Below, piece by piece: positions 24,090-31,679 of a stretch of DNA of 64,000 nt. Source of the DNA: Chitinophaga cymbidii (lineage in GTDB: Bacteria > Bacteroidota > Bacteroidia > Chitinophagales > Chitinophagaceae). The position numbers and the translations under genes are program-made. Each line of letters starts with the position of its first letter. Positions within the stretch are counted from its first letter, which is position 1. Location of the stretch: positions 1,922,001-1,986,000 of the forward strand of contig NZ_BKAU01000001.1 in NCBI RefSeq assembly GCF_007992715.1, read 5' to 3'. The notes below the pieces were generated by a model. That model was not told the origin of the DNA. It ran no database searches and saw only the letters and a list, made by a program, of their open reading frames with translations.

Positions 24090-25466
24090 TTATTTATTCC
24101 TTTCCTTCCACAGCTGGTTGAAAGACTTCGGCGCAAATACCGGCAGCGCGCGATCATCCCCCCATGCTCTTCCGAACAATTTCCCGATCACCAGGTTCTT
24201 CGTTTTCCCGCCTACCAGGTTCATCATCCTGCGGCTCAAACAAGCCTGCTTCCAGCCATACCAGCCGATCTTTTCACCGCCGGAAGTATGATGCTCCTCC
24301 ACGGCCTTGTGGCGGTTATGCAGCAGCAGTTCGTGCAGGTTGATACGTACCGGGCAAACCTCCGTGCAGTTACCGCAAAGGGAAGAGGCGAAGCTCAGGT
24401 GCATGTATTTTTCGATACCCTGCAGGTGAGGCGTGATCACCGCGCCGATGGGACCGCTGTAAGTGGTCTTGTAAGTATGCCCGCCGATGTTCTTGTAAAC
24501 GGGACAGGCGTTCAGGCAGGAGCCGCAGCGGATGCAGTACAGGCTTTCGCGGGCCACTTCGTCTTTCAGGATGTTGGTGCGGCCGTTGTCCATGAAGATC
24601 ACGTACATTTCTTCCGGTCCGTCTATTTCACCTTCCTGGCGCGGGCCGGAGAGGATGGTGTTGTAGGAGGTGATCTGCTGGCCGGTGCCGTAAGTCGCCA
24701 GCAGCGGCCAGAACAAAGCCAGGTCGTTGATGGAAGGCAGCACTTTCTCAATGCCCACCAGCACGATGTGCGTTTTTGGAAAGGAGGTGCTCAGCCTGGC
24801 GTTGCCTTCATTTTCGGTCACCGCAATGCCGCCGATGTCCGCAATGATAAAATTGGCGCCGGTGATGCCCACTTCCGCGTCCAGGTACTTCTGGCGGAGC
24901 TTGTCGCGGGCTACGAGCGTGAGCTGTTCCGGGTTGAAGGAAGGGTCGCTGCCGAGCTTTTCGTGGAAGAGCTGCGCGATCTGCTCCTTGCTTTTATGCA
25001 TGGCCGGGGTTACAATGTGGTAGGGCGGCTCATCGTCCAGCTGCTGGATGTATTCGCCGAGGTCCGTTTCCACGCTCTCGATATTGTTTTTCTGAAGGAA
25101 ATCGTTGAGATGGATCTCTTCGGTGGCCATCGATTTGCTCTTCACAACGGTCTTGCAGTTTTTCGCTTTACAGATGGCGAGTATCTCTTCCCGCGCCTGT
25201 TCCGCGTTCTCGGCCCAGATCACCTTTCCACCTCTTTTCATGAAGTTCATCTCGAAATCTTCCAGGTGTTTGTCCAGGTTCTCGATCGCCTTCCACTTCA
25301 CGTTCTTCGCCCGCTCACGCGCGGTGGGCAGCTCGGCGAACTGCAGCTTGCCGTTTTTTACCGCGGCGTTGTATTTGCCGATGTTGAAGTTGATCGTATT
25401 GCGGTGACCGAGATCAGCCGCTTTTATTTCACTTTCGGAAAGAAAGGTGCTTGCCGTCTTATTCAT
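24090..25466 (-). CDS. LutB-like iron-sulfur protein (LUD domain)
   Basis: A 458-residue cytoplasmic protein. The N-terminal two-thirds form a LUD (DUF162) domain, with KTVVKSKSMATEEIHLNDFL and GITGANFIIADIGGIAVTENEGNARLS as landmarks. A ferredoxin-like block with two [4Fe-4S] motifs follows, CIRCGSCLNACPVYKNIGG and CGNCTEVCPVRINLHELL, then a short helical tail. This is the order in LutB, a subunit of the LutABC lactate oxidation system. LutA and LutC are not adjacent. The ORF is open to 25649, but the first 61 codons are unrelated; the start is ATG 25466 (MNKTASTFL). It is last in a minus-strand run after the DUF3109 gene (32-nt gap). Confidence 0.85.
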   Translation of the reverse strand: MNKTASTFLSESEIKAADLGHRNTINFNIGKYNAAVKNGKLQFAELPTARERAKNVKWKAIENLDKHLEDFEMNFMKRGGKVIWAENAEQAREEILAICKAKNCKTVVKSKSMATEEIHLNDFLQKNNIESVETDLGEYIQQLDDEPPYHIVTPAMHKSKEQIAQLFHEKLGSDPSFNPEQLTLVARDKLRQKYLDAEVGITGANFIIADIGGIAVTENEGNARLSTSFPKTHIVLVGIEKVLPSINDLALFWPLLATYGTGQQITSYNTILSGPRQEGEIDGPEEMYVIFMDNGRTNILKDEVARESLYCIRCGSCLNACPVYKNIGGHTYKTTYSGPIGAVITPHLQGIEKYMHLSFASSLCGNCTEVCPVRINLHELLLHNRHKAVEEHHTSGGEKIGWYGWKQACLSRRMMNLVGGKTKNLVIGKLFGRAWGDDRALPVFAPKSFNQLWKERNK

Positions 25467-25498
25467 GTCTGTAAAGATAGTCAAAAAGTGATCCGCTG

Positions 25499-26074
25499 TT
25501 ATCCTGCACTGTACTGCTTTTGCGCTATTTTGTCCAGCACCTCGTAGAACTCCGCGCCATACTTGCGGGTAATGGCTTCCTGCAGAAATTTGTAAACCGG
25601 TACCTGCAGCTGATTCCCCAGTTTGCAGGCGGGCTTGCAGATGCTCCATTTATCGTAGTTCACCGCGTCGAAGCTCTCGTACTTTGTGATGCGGATGGGG
25701 TAGAGGTGGCAGGAGATGGGTTTTTTGAAATCCACCACGCCGTCCTTATAAGCCTTTTCGATGCCGCAGCCCACATGGCCGCCTTCATCGATGGTAGCGT
25801 AGGCGCAGATGGCGCCGTTCACGATCGGCGTTACATGGCCGTGCTCATCGTCCCACGTGTGCAGGCCGGTTTGCTCTATTTCCCGGATGCCTTCTTCGCG
25901 CAGGTACGGTTTGATCTTCGGGTAGATCTTTTTCAGTATTTTCAGTTCCGCTTCTTCCAGCGGCGCGCCGCAATCTCCCGCCACGCAGCAGGCGCCCTTG
26001 CAGGCCGTGAGGTTGCATACGAAGTTTTTCTCCACCACCTCGTCACTGATGTATTTATCATCTATCACTATCAT
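25499..26074 (-). CDS. DUF3109 family cysteine-rich protein
   Basis: A 191-residue cytoplasmic protein matching the DUF3109 pattern: MIVIDDKYISDEVVEKNFVCNLTACKGACC, then a second cysteine group (GAICAYATIDEGGHVGCGIEKAY) and a third (KPISCHLYPIRI, ICKPACKLG). The many ordered cysteines suggest metal or Fe-S binding, and related zinc/iron-chelating domains are known; the biochemical role is unknown. It is 7 nt downstream of gldD and 32 nt upstream of the LutB-like gene, all on one strand. Confidence 0.85.
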   Translation of the reverse strand: MIVIDDKYISDEVVEKNFVCNLTACKGACCVAGDCGAPLEEAELKILKKIYPKIKPYLREEGIREIEQTGLHTWDDEHGHVTPIVNGAICAYATIDEGGHVGCGIEKAYKDGVVDFKKPISCHLYPIRITKYESFDAVNYDKWSICKPACKLGNQLQVPVYKFLQEAITRKYGAEFYEVLDKIAQKQYSAG

Positions 26075-26081
26075 CGTTCTC

Positions 26082-26681
26082 TCAGTTAGCTTTCCATTTC
26101 AGCGTTTCCACCATATGCCACATGTCTTCCTCCAGGAATTTGTGCATCGGCGCCAATGAATCCGCATTGGGCGGTGCGTAAAAATACAACGCTCCGCGCA
26201 AAAAATGGCGGGTGGAATCCGTTACAAAGAACTGCTTTGCGGAAGCGGCGTTACCGCCTACTTCGTAGAACAGCCCGTGGGCATGGTTGGTGGTATTGAT
26301 GTCGCTTTCCTCGATGGATTCCGCTTTGGCGGTATGCTTGTAAGTGAGCTTGAACGCATCGCGGACGAGGTTGTCCAGCGAATTTTGCGCGCCGATGGCT
26401 TTATAGCTCATATAGATCTTTCCGTTCAGTTCGGGGAAATCCACGTTGATCCACCAGGGATTTTCGGCCTTTGCATCGAAGAAGAGCGTGTCTTTCACGA
26501 TGTTGGCGTAAACGGGATATTCGAAGGAGTAGGGGTAGCCGGGCTCGTCGAAGAGGCGGTATTGCTTTTCAGGAAGATCGATCCTGAAATACCCGCGTGG
26601 CTTGGGCGTGAAGCTTTGCTGCTGGCAGGCGGTAAGGGCGGGCAGCAGGGCCGCGATGAAAATGTAAATTACTTTGTTCAC
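26082..26681 (-). CDS. gldD: Gliding-motility lipoprotein GldD
   Basis: A 199-residue lipoprotein with signal MNKVIYIFIAALLPALTAC (Cys19 lipidated) and the GldD opening KPRGYFRIDLPEKQYRLFD, then YPYSFEYPVYANI, WWINVDFPELNGKIYMSYK and HGLFYEVGGNAASAKQFFVTDS. GldD is needed for Bacteroidota gliding and the type IX secretion apparatus in F. johnsoniae; its molecular role is not settled. It is 7 nt behind gldE, as in other Bacteroidota. Confidence 0.92.
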   Translation of the reverse strand: MNKVIYIFIAALLPALTACQQQSFTPKPRGYFRIDLPEKQYRLFDEPGYPYSFEYPVYANIVKDTLFFDAKAENPWWINVDFPELNGKIYMSYKAIGAQNSLDNLVRDAFKLTYKHTAKAESIEESDINTTNHAHGLFYEVGGNAASAKQFFVTDSTRHFLRGALYFYAPPNADSLAPMHKFLEEDMWHMVETLKWKAN

Positions 26682-26688
26682 AACTCGC

Positions 26689-28107
26689 TCATTCAGTTTC
26701 CGTTCCGGGTTTGAAGCTCACCTGCACTTTCTGGATGCGCATCTTCGTCACCTCGAGGATGGTGAAATCATATTGCTCATAGCTGAGCACGCTGTTCTCT
26801 TCGGGAAACTTCCCGGAAAGCTCGAGGATCAGTCCGCCGAGGGAATCGCTTTCGCCTTTGACGGCTTCGAAAGTATCCGGCGCAATGTTCATGATGCGGC
26901 AAACGTCATTCAGCATGGTCTTGCCTTCAAACACGTAGGTATGATCATTGACTTTTGAAAAATTGAATTCCTCTTCATCAAACTCGTCCTTGATATCCCC
27001 GATCACTTCTTCCATGATGTCTTCCAGCGTAACAATGCCGGAAGTGCCGCCAAACTCGTCTACCACCACGGCGAAGTGCATATGGCGGGTCTGGAATTCA
27101 TTGAGCAGGTCTTCGATGAGTTTGTGCTCGTGCACGAAGAACGGCTGGCGCAGCACTTCATGCCAGTCGAAGTTGTCCTGTTTGTTGAGATGCTGCAGCA
27201 GGTCTTTGGTATGTACAACGCCTACAATGGTATCCAGATTGTTTTTGTACACCGGCAGGCGGGAGTAGTGGAGATCGGCTACGGTTTTGATGACCTCGCG
27301 GAAGGGCATGTCGTATTCGAGGCCGCTTACGTCCAGCCGTGTGCGCTGGATCTGCTTTACGGCGATGTTGCCGAATTTGAGGATGCCGCGGACGATGTTC
27401 TTTTCTTCCTGTGAGGCGCCCGGCTCCACGCTCATTTCGATCACTTCATCGATCTCGTGGTAGTTGATGGGGCGCGTGCTGCGGTGGAAAAGCCGCGCTT
27501 CAATGCCTTCGCTCATGCTCACAAAGAAATTACTGACGGGTTCCAGCGTGGCGTGAATGATATGCACGAACCAGGCGAAGTAGGTGGCAAAGCGCATGTT
27601 GTGCTGCGTGGCCCATACCCTCGGCAGTATCTGCCCGAAGAACAGCAGTACCAGGGTGATGATGGCAATGCGCACGATGAAGGAAAGGAACTCCCAATCC
27701 CGCAGCGATTCCACCTGCGCTATCAGGTAGTTGGTAATGAAGATGAAAGCGATGTTGAACAGGATGTTGGCGATCTGGAGGGATGCCAGCAATGATTTGG
27801 GTTTTTCGAGCAGGCGGGTGATCATTCTGCCGGCGTTGCTCTGCCGGGTTTTCAGCACGTTCAGGTCCTTGTAATTGAGGGAAAAGAACGCCACTTCGGC
27901 GCCGGAAACAATGAAGGTCAGCAGCAGCAATGTGAATATGACCAGCAAAAACACGACCACGTTGGGCGCAGGTGCCGCCAGATCTTGTAACAAAACACTC
28001 TTGAATGGTAAAATGCTAGCCGATAGGTAAGCCAAGATATTTAAGCTTTGGTCAAAAATAATGGGAAAGTAATTCAGGTCTTGAATGATTGAATCGCTTT
28101 CCCGCAT
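26689..28107 (-). CDS. gldE: GldE, CNNM/CorC-type membrane protein
   Basis: A 472-residue inner-membrane protein. A hydrophobic N-terminal DUF21/CNNM part follows a leader that may not all be translated: VVVFLLVIFTLLLLTFIVSGAEVAFFSLNYKDL, then SLLASLQIANILFNIAFIFITNYL and further helices to about 190. Two CBS repeats follow (about 230-350, with RTRLDVSGLEYDMPFREVIK, YSRLPVYKNNLDTIVGVVHTKDLL and HFAVVVDEFGGTSGIVTLEDIMEEVIGDI), and a C-terminal CorC/HlyC domain. This is the domain order of GldE, the gliding-associated relative of magnesium/cobalt efflux proteins. The ATG at 28107 is taken as start. Order ssb-gldE-gldD is conserved in the phylum. Confidence 0.9.
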   Translation of the reverse strand: MRESDSIIQDLNYFPIIFDQSLNILAYLSASILPFKSVLLQDLAAPAPNVVVFLLVIFTLLLLTFIVSGAEVAFFSLNYKDLNVLKTRQSNAGRMITRLLEKPKSLLASLQIANILFNIAFIFITNYLIAQVESLRDWEFLSFIVRIAIITLVLLFFGQILPRVWATQHNMRFATYFAWFVHIIHATLEPVSNFFVSMSEGIEARLFHRSTRPINYHEIDEVIEMSVEPGASQEEKNIVRGILKFGNIAVKQIQRTRLDVSGLEYDMPFREVIKTVADLHYSRLPVYKNNLDTIVGVVHTKDLLQHLNKQDNFDWHEVLRQPFFVHEHKLIEDLLNEFQTRHMHFAVVVDEFGGTSGIVTLEDIMEEVIGDIKDEFDEEEFNFSKVNDHTYVFEGKTMLNDVCRIMNIAPDTFEAVKGESDSLGGLILELSGKFPEENSVLSYEQYDFTILEVTKMRIQKVQVSFKPGTETE

Positions 28108-28165
28108 GCAAATATAAAGAATGTACCGTTACGGAAGATAGTATGTAAAAACTTAATTTGATGGG

Positions 28166-28630
28166 TCAGAAGGGCAGGTCATCCGCGGGTTCGCTCATGG
28201 GCGGTATTTCGACGCCTGTGTATCCTTCGCCGTGTGATCCGGAGCCTTGTCCGCCGCTGTGGTGATGTGCGGCCGGGTGGTCTCCGTTGTTAACGTCCAT
28301 CCGTTTGTCGAGCATAACAAGGTTATCGCCTACCACTTCGGTAGCGAATTTTTTATTGCCTTCTTTATCTTCCCAGCTGCGCGTACGCAGGCGTCCTTCG
28401 ATGTAAACAAGGCTGCCTTTATGGAGGTATTTTTGGGCAAGTTCGGCCAGTCCCCTCCATAGCACAACGGTATGCCATTCTGTTTGTGAGATCAGTTTGC
28501 CGGCACGGTCTTTAAAAGTTTCTGTTGTGGCCAGGGAGAATTTGGCCACGGCGATATTGCCTTCCAGGAATTGAACATCGGGGTCTCTGCCAAGATTGCC
28601 AATCAGGATTACTTTATTAACACCTCTCAT
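28166..28630 (-). CDS. ssb: Single-stranded DNA-binding protein
   Basis: A 154-residue OB-fold protein: MRGVNKVILIGNLGRDPDVQFLEGNIAVAKFSLATTE, KLISQTEWHTVVLWRGLAELAQKYLHKGSLVYIEGRLRTRSWEDKEGNKKFATEVVGDNLVMLDKR, then a Gly/His-rich linker and the acidic tip ending DDLPF that recruits other repair and replication proteins. It lies between mutY and gldE, the usual Bacteroidota location. Confidence 0.97.
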   Translation of the reverse strand: MRGVNKVILIGNLGRDPDVQFLEGNIAVAKFSLATTETFKDRAGKLISQTEWHTVVLWRGLAELAQKYLHKGSLVYIEGRLRTRSWEDKEGNKKFATEVVGDNLVMLDKRMDVNNGDHPAAHHHSGGQGSGSHGEGYTGVEIPPMSEPADDLPF

Positions 28631-28794
28631 AATTGTAGGTTTTAATCTGTCCTATTAATAATTCTTCTCTACGGTCAACCTTTCTAAAGTTAATGCTTTT
28701 TTCAAATCAACGAATAGAATTTTTGCCGTTCGCATTGGCCGCTAACGCCTTGCCAATGCGCTCTTTGTGACAATCTTGCTAAAAGCATGCCCGT

Positions 28795-29853
28795 TTACCG
28801 CTGGAGGTAGTCAACAATGATCTTGGGGAAGGCGTACTTTTTCAACTGGGTGGTTGCAACGGGCTGAAAGCCGTCCGGCGCCGGGAAAGCGGCGCCTACG
28901 GAAAGCCGGATGAAGCGGGCGTGAATGGTCTGATGCGTCAGCTGCTGCTTTATTTCCGCAGTGGAACCGACGATCCTGTAGCGGTGTTTCCCCAGGAGGC
29001 GGCGGCATGCGGGGGATTGGAGAAGGTCTGTATCATTGGCGGGCGCGGGTGTTTCCAGGAGAATGAATTCATGGAGGTTCTGCCAGATATCTTTTTCGGT
29101 GCGCTTGCGGATGTACACGTGGTCCTGCTGTTCCAGGAGCAGGTAGTGAAAGAATCTTTTTTTGATGACCAGCTTTTTGGATTTCACCGGCACCAGGTCC
29201 GTCAATCCCTTTTGATGGGCCTCGCAGCGGGAGGCGAGGGGGCATGCTGTGCAAAGCGGCTGCTGCGGCTTGCAGACCACCGCGCCGAAATCCATGATGG
29301 CCTGGTTATAGGTCGCCGGCTGGTCTTTGGCCAGCACTTCCTGCGCCAGCTGTGTGAAGAGTTTCTTGCCGGCGGTCGTATCCGTAGGCGTATCGATCCC
29401 GAAGAAGCGGGCCAGCACGCGGTACACGTTGCCGTCCAGCACGGCATGCGGGAGGTTGAAGGCGAAGGAGGCGATGGCAGCTGCCGTGTAGGCGCCTACG
29501 CCTTTCAGGGAAGTGATGCCTTCGTATGTATTTGGGAACGCGCCTTTATGTTTGCCGGCGATCTCCCGCGCCGCGGCCAGCATGTTCTTGCAGCGGGCGT
29601 AGTATCCGAGGCCCTGCCAGAGGCGGAATACTTCTTCTTCCGGAGCCGCCGCGAGCTTTTCCACCACCGGGTAATTTGTTATAAAGCGTTCATAATAAGG
29701 CCAGCCCTGTTCTACGCGGGTTTGCTGCAGGATGATCTCTGATAACCAGATCTTATAGGGATTTTTTTCACCTTTCCAGGGCATGCTGCGGCTGTTATGG
29801 AGGCGGTTCCAGGTAAGGAGACAGTCCGTAAAAAATCTCTTTGTATCGGTCAT
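28795..29853 (-). CDS. mutY: A/G-specific adenine DNA glycosylase MutY
   Basis: A 352-residue base-excision enzyme that removes adenine opposite 8-oxoguanine. From the ATG at 29853 it shows IILQQTRVEQGWPYYERF with the catalytic Glu39, the helix-hairpin-helix LKGVGAYTAAA (about 116-126), LDGNVYRVLAR with Asp140, and the [4Fe-4S] loop C194-x6-C201-x2-C204-x5-C210. The C-terminal third is the NUDIX-like 8-oxoG recognition domain. The ORF is open to a TTG at 30030, but that extension is not MutY-like. It diverges from hup across a 225-nt AT-rich gap and heads the ssb-gldE-gldD run, though a 164-nt gap separates it from ssb. Confidence 0.95.
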   Translation of the reverse strand: MTDTKRFFTDCLLTWNRLHNSRSMPWKGEKNPYKIWLSEIILQQTRVEQGWPYYERFITNYPVVEKLAAAPEEEVFRLWQGLGYYARCKNMLAAAREIAGKHKGAFPNTYEGITSLKGVGAYTAAAIASFAFNLPHAVLDGNVYRVLARFFGIDTPTDTTAGKKLFTQLAQEVLAKDQPATYNQAIMDFGAVVCKPQQPLCTACPLASRCEAHQKGLTDLVPVKSKKLVIKKRFFHYLLLEQQDHVYIRKRTEKDIWQNLHEFILLETPAPANDTDLLQSPACRRLLGKHRYRIVGSTAEIKQQLTHQTIHARFIRLSVGAAFPAPDGFQPVATTQLKKYAFPKIIVDYLQR

Positions 29854-30045
29854 TTGCCCAAAATAATTTATATATGTTGCTATTTTTTTATATATTCGTG
29901 TTCCCGAAGTCTTCGTTAGTACTGGATTAGAGCGGATTATGCCTGCTCCGGGAGCACAAATAAACGTATTTTTAGCGGCTGCTATCCATAATAAAAAAAG
30001 ATAAATTTTATTTGCTTGAAAATTCAGCAATTAAAATTTTTTTAA

Positions 30046-30053
30046 TAACTTTG
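30046..30053 (+). promoter_or_regulatory. -7 promoter element of hup
   Basis: TAACTTTG fits TAnnTTTG in an AT-rich region; the start site would be near 30059, about 20 nt before the ATG. No TTG at the ideal -33 spacing. Confidence 0.45.
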
Positions 30054-30078
30054 AAAACAAGTAATCCTCCGCTTCATT

Positions 30079-30366
30079 ATGAGAAAAGCTGATTTGATTA
30101 ACAACATTGCTGAAAAAACCGGCATTCCGAAAGTAGATGTGTTAGTAACACTCGAAGCCATGTTCAAGGAGGTAAAGGAAGCGTTGGCAAATGGCGAGCA
30201 TATCTACATTCGCGGATTTGGCAGCTTCATTACCAAGAAACGTGCAGCCAAGATTGGCCGGAACATCAAAAAGAATGTTGCTGTGGAAATCCCAGAGCAC
30301 TACATTCCTGCATTTAAGCCATCTAAAGAGTTTGTTGCCGAAGTAAAGAAGCTTAAAAGTTCTTAG
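30079..30366 (+). CDS. hup: HU-family histone-like DNA-binding protein
   Basis: A 95-residue nucleoid protein: MRKADLINNIAEKTGIPKVDVLVTLEAMFKEVKEALANGEHIYIRGFGSFITKKRAAKIGRNIKKNVAVEIPEHYIPAFKPSKEFVAEV in order. The GFGSF turn, the basic arm starting KKRAAKIGRNIKK, and the F-K-P-S-K end define the HU/IHF family. It binds and bends DNA as a dimer. It heads a plus-strand run (hup, TPR, mS38-like, rng) facing mutY. Confidence 0.96.
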   Translation: MRKADLINNIAEKTGIPKVDVLVTLEAMFKEVKEALANGEHIYIRGFGSFITKKRAAKIGRNIKKNVAVEIPEHYIPAFKPSKEFVAEVKKLKSS

Positions 30367-30390
30367 ATTTGCATCCTAACATTTTTTAGG

Positions 30391-31239
30391 ATGCGAAGAA
30401 ATCAACTACTCCTCATTGGCCTTGCTGTTGCTGCTGTAACGGTACTGTACGCATTTGGCCGTATCACGCCAAAGGTGCAAGAGCATGATCATGCACATGC
30501 TTCTGGTGGCGCTATGCCGCAGGGCCAGGCTGCTGTAGCGGATTTTAAGGATTTACTGCAGAAAGCGAAAGAAAGAGTGCCGGCAGAAAAGCTGGCCGAG
30601 ATCACCGGTCTCGAAAATACCGTCGTGCGGGGCGATGTGAAATCCCAGCAGATCACCGCCTACATGCAACTTTACACCCTTTGGGACAGCCTGAACGAGC
30701 TGCCCGTAGCGGCATATTACCTCGCTGAAGCCGCTAAGTTGGAAAATTCCGGAAAAAGCCTCACCTTTGCAGCCAATTTATTTTTAGACCATCTCTCGCA
30801 CACCCAGGACGCGGGCGTAAGAATGTGGGAGGCGAACAACGCCATGGAATTGCTGGATAAGGCTATCGCGCTGCAACCAAACAATGACACACTGAAAATA
30901 AAGCTGGGTTCCCTGTTGGTCAGCAATACCAATGAGCCCATGAAAGGGATCGCAATGTTAAGGGATGTGGCGGAAAGGAACCCTGATTTCCTGGACGCGC
31001 AGCTTACATTGGCGAATTTCAGCATTACCTCCGGACAGTTCGATAAAGCGATCGAAAGAATGGAAACGGTGCTGAAAAGCCGTCCCGACGAACCAAAAGC
31101 ATTGTTCCTGCTGGCCGTAGCTTATCAGAACAAGGGTGAGAAAGACAAAGCGGTAGACCTGCTCCGGCAGTGCCGCAAGCTCATTAAAGACCCTTCCCTG
31201 GCGGCAGAGATCGATGAGTACATTAAAAGCATTCAATAA
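30391..31239 (+). CDS. Membrane-anchored TPR protein
   Basis: A 282-residue protein with an N-terminal anchor (MRRNQLLLIGLAVAAVTVLYAFG), a short His-rich stretch (HDHAHA) and then TPR units: AYYLAEAAKLENSGKSLTFAANLFLDH, NAMELLDKAIALQPNNDTLKIKLGSLLV, DAQLTLANFSITSGQFDKAIERMETVLKSRPDEPKALFLLAVAYQNKGEKDKAVDLLRQ. The gene commonly lies between hup and rng in this phylum. It could organise protein contacts at the membrane; no partner is identified. Whether the helix is cleaved is unclear. Confidence 0.85.
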   Translation: MRRNQLLLIGLAVAAVTVLYAFGRITPKVQEHDHAHASGGAMPQGQAAVADFKDLLQKAKERVPAEKLAEITGLENTVVRGDVKSQQITAYMQLYTLWDSLNELPVAAYYLAEAAKLENSGKSLTFAANLFLDHLSHTQDAGVRMWEANNAMELLDKAIALQPNNDTLKIKLGSLLVSNTNEPMKGIAMLRDVAERNPDFLDAQLTLANFSITSGQFDKAIERMETVLKSRPDEPKALFLLAVAYQNKGEKDKAVDLLRQCRKLIKDPSLAAEIDEYIKSIQ

Positions 31240-31270
31240 TACATTTTAAAACATTAAAAATTTTTTTAGC

Positions 31271-31366
31271 ATGCCCTGCGGAAAGAAAAGAAAGAGACAT
31301 AAAATAGCAACCCACAAACGGAAAAAAAGGCTGAGAAAGAATCGTCATAAGAAAGGCAAGAAATAA
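31271..31366 (+). CDS. AURKAIP1/COX24 (mS38-like) very small basic protein
   Basis: A 31-codon gene. It starts MPCGKKRKRHKIATHKRKKR and ends LRKNRHKKGKK; more than half of the residues are Lys, Arg or His. It matches the tiny AURKAIP1/COX24-domain proteins annotated throughout Bacteroidota and related to mitoribosomal mS38, so it is probably ribosome-associated near the decoding-side rRNA. It lies 31 nt after the TPR gene and upstream of rng. It is easily missed by gene finders because of its length. Confidence 0.8.
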   Translation: MPCGKKRKRHKIATHKRKKRLRKNRHKKGKK

Positions 31367-31679
31367 TTGCTTCTGTTTCCCCGCCATTTATACTGTTCAG
31401 GTATAAGTTGAAGGAACGGCAGACCAGATAAATTTTTTTTGTAATCCTGCATGGTTTTAGCGATAATCATTAAATTGCTGAAGTCATGCAGGTCGTTTTC
31501 GTAGGTCGGCCCATATAATCCGTACTTTACCTGTATATCACTGAACCCTTTGCAATCCTCGTCATCTCGTAGTGAAGCCGGTCCCTTCCCGTACCGGTAA
31601 ATCATTTGGGCATGCTGTACCCTGTTCTTTAGCAGGAGGAAGCATTAAAGTGAAGTATTTATGGATAAAATTTTGACGC
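31367..31679. other. Intergenic stretch before rng, with a doubtful minus-strand ORF
   Basis: Between the mS38-like gene and rng. The minus strand has an 86-codon ORF (31345-31605, opening MIYRYGKGPASLRDDEDCKG) that overlaps the end of the mS38-like gene. Its composition is protein-like (DLHDFSNLMIIAKTM) but I know no family and see no promoter. I cannot decide between a chance ORF and a gene remnant. No convincing rng promoter was found in the stretch. Confidence 0.35.

Noticed and set aside
25467..25649. Upstream extension of the LutB-like protein
   Set aside because: These 61 codons overlap the DUF3109 gene in another frame and do not resemble LutB.
28109..28116. TATATTTG next to the gldE start as a promoter
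   Set aside because: Transcription would begin inside the start codon and there is no -33; gldE is also in a compact run behind ssb. Probably chance.
29854..30030. Upstream extension of MutY to a TTG at 30030
   Set aside because: The extension is AT-rich promoter DNA between divergent genes; the MutY domain begins right after the ATG at 29853.
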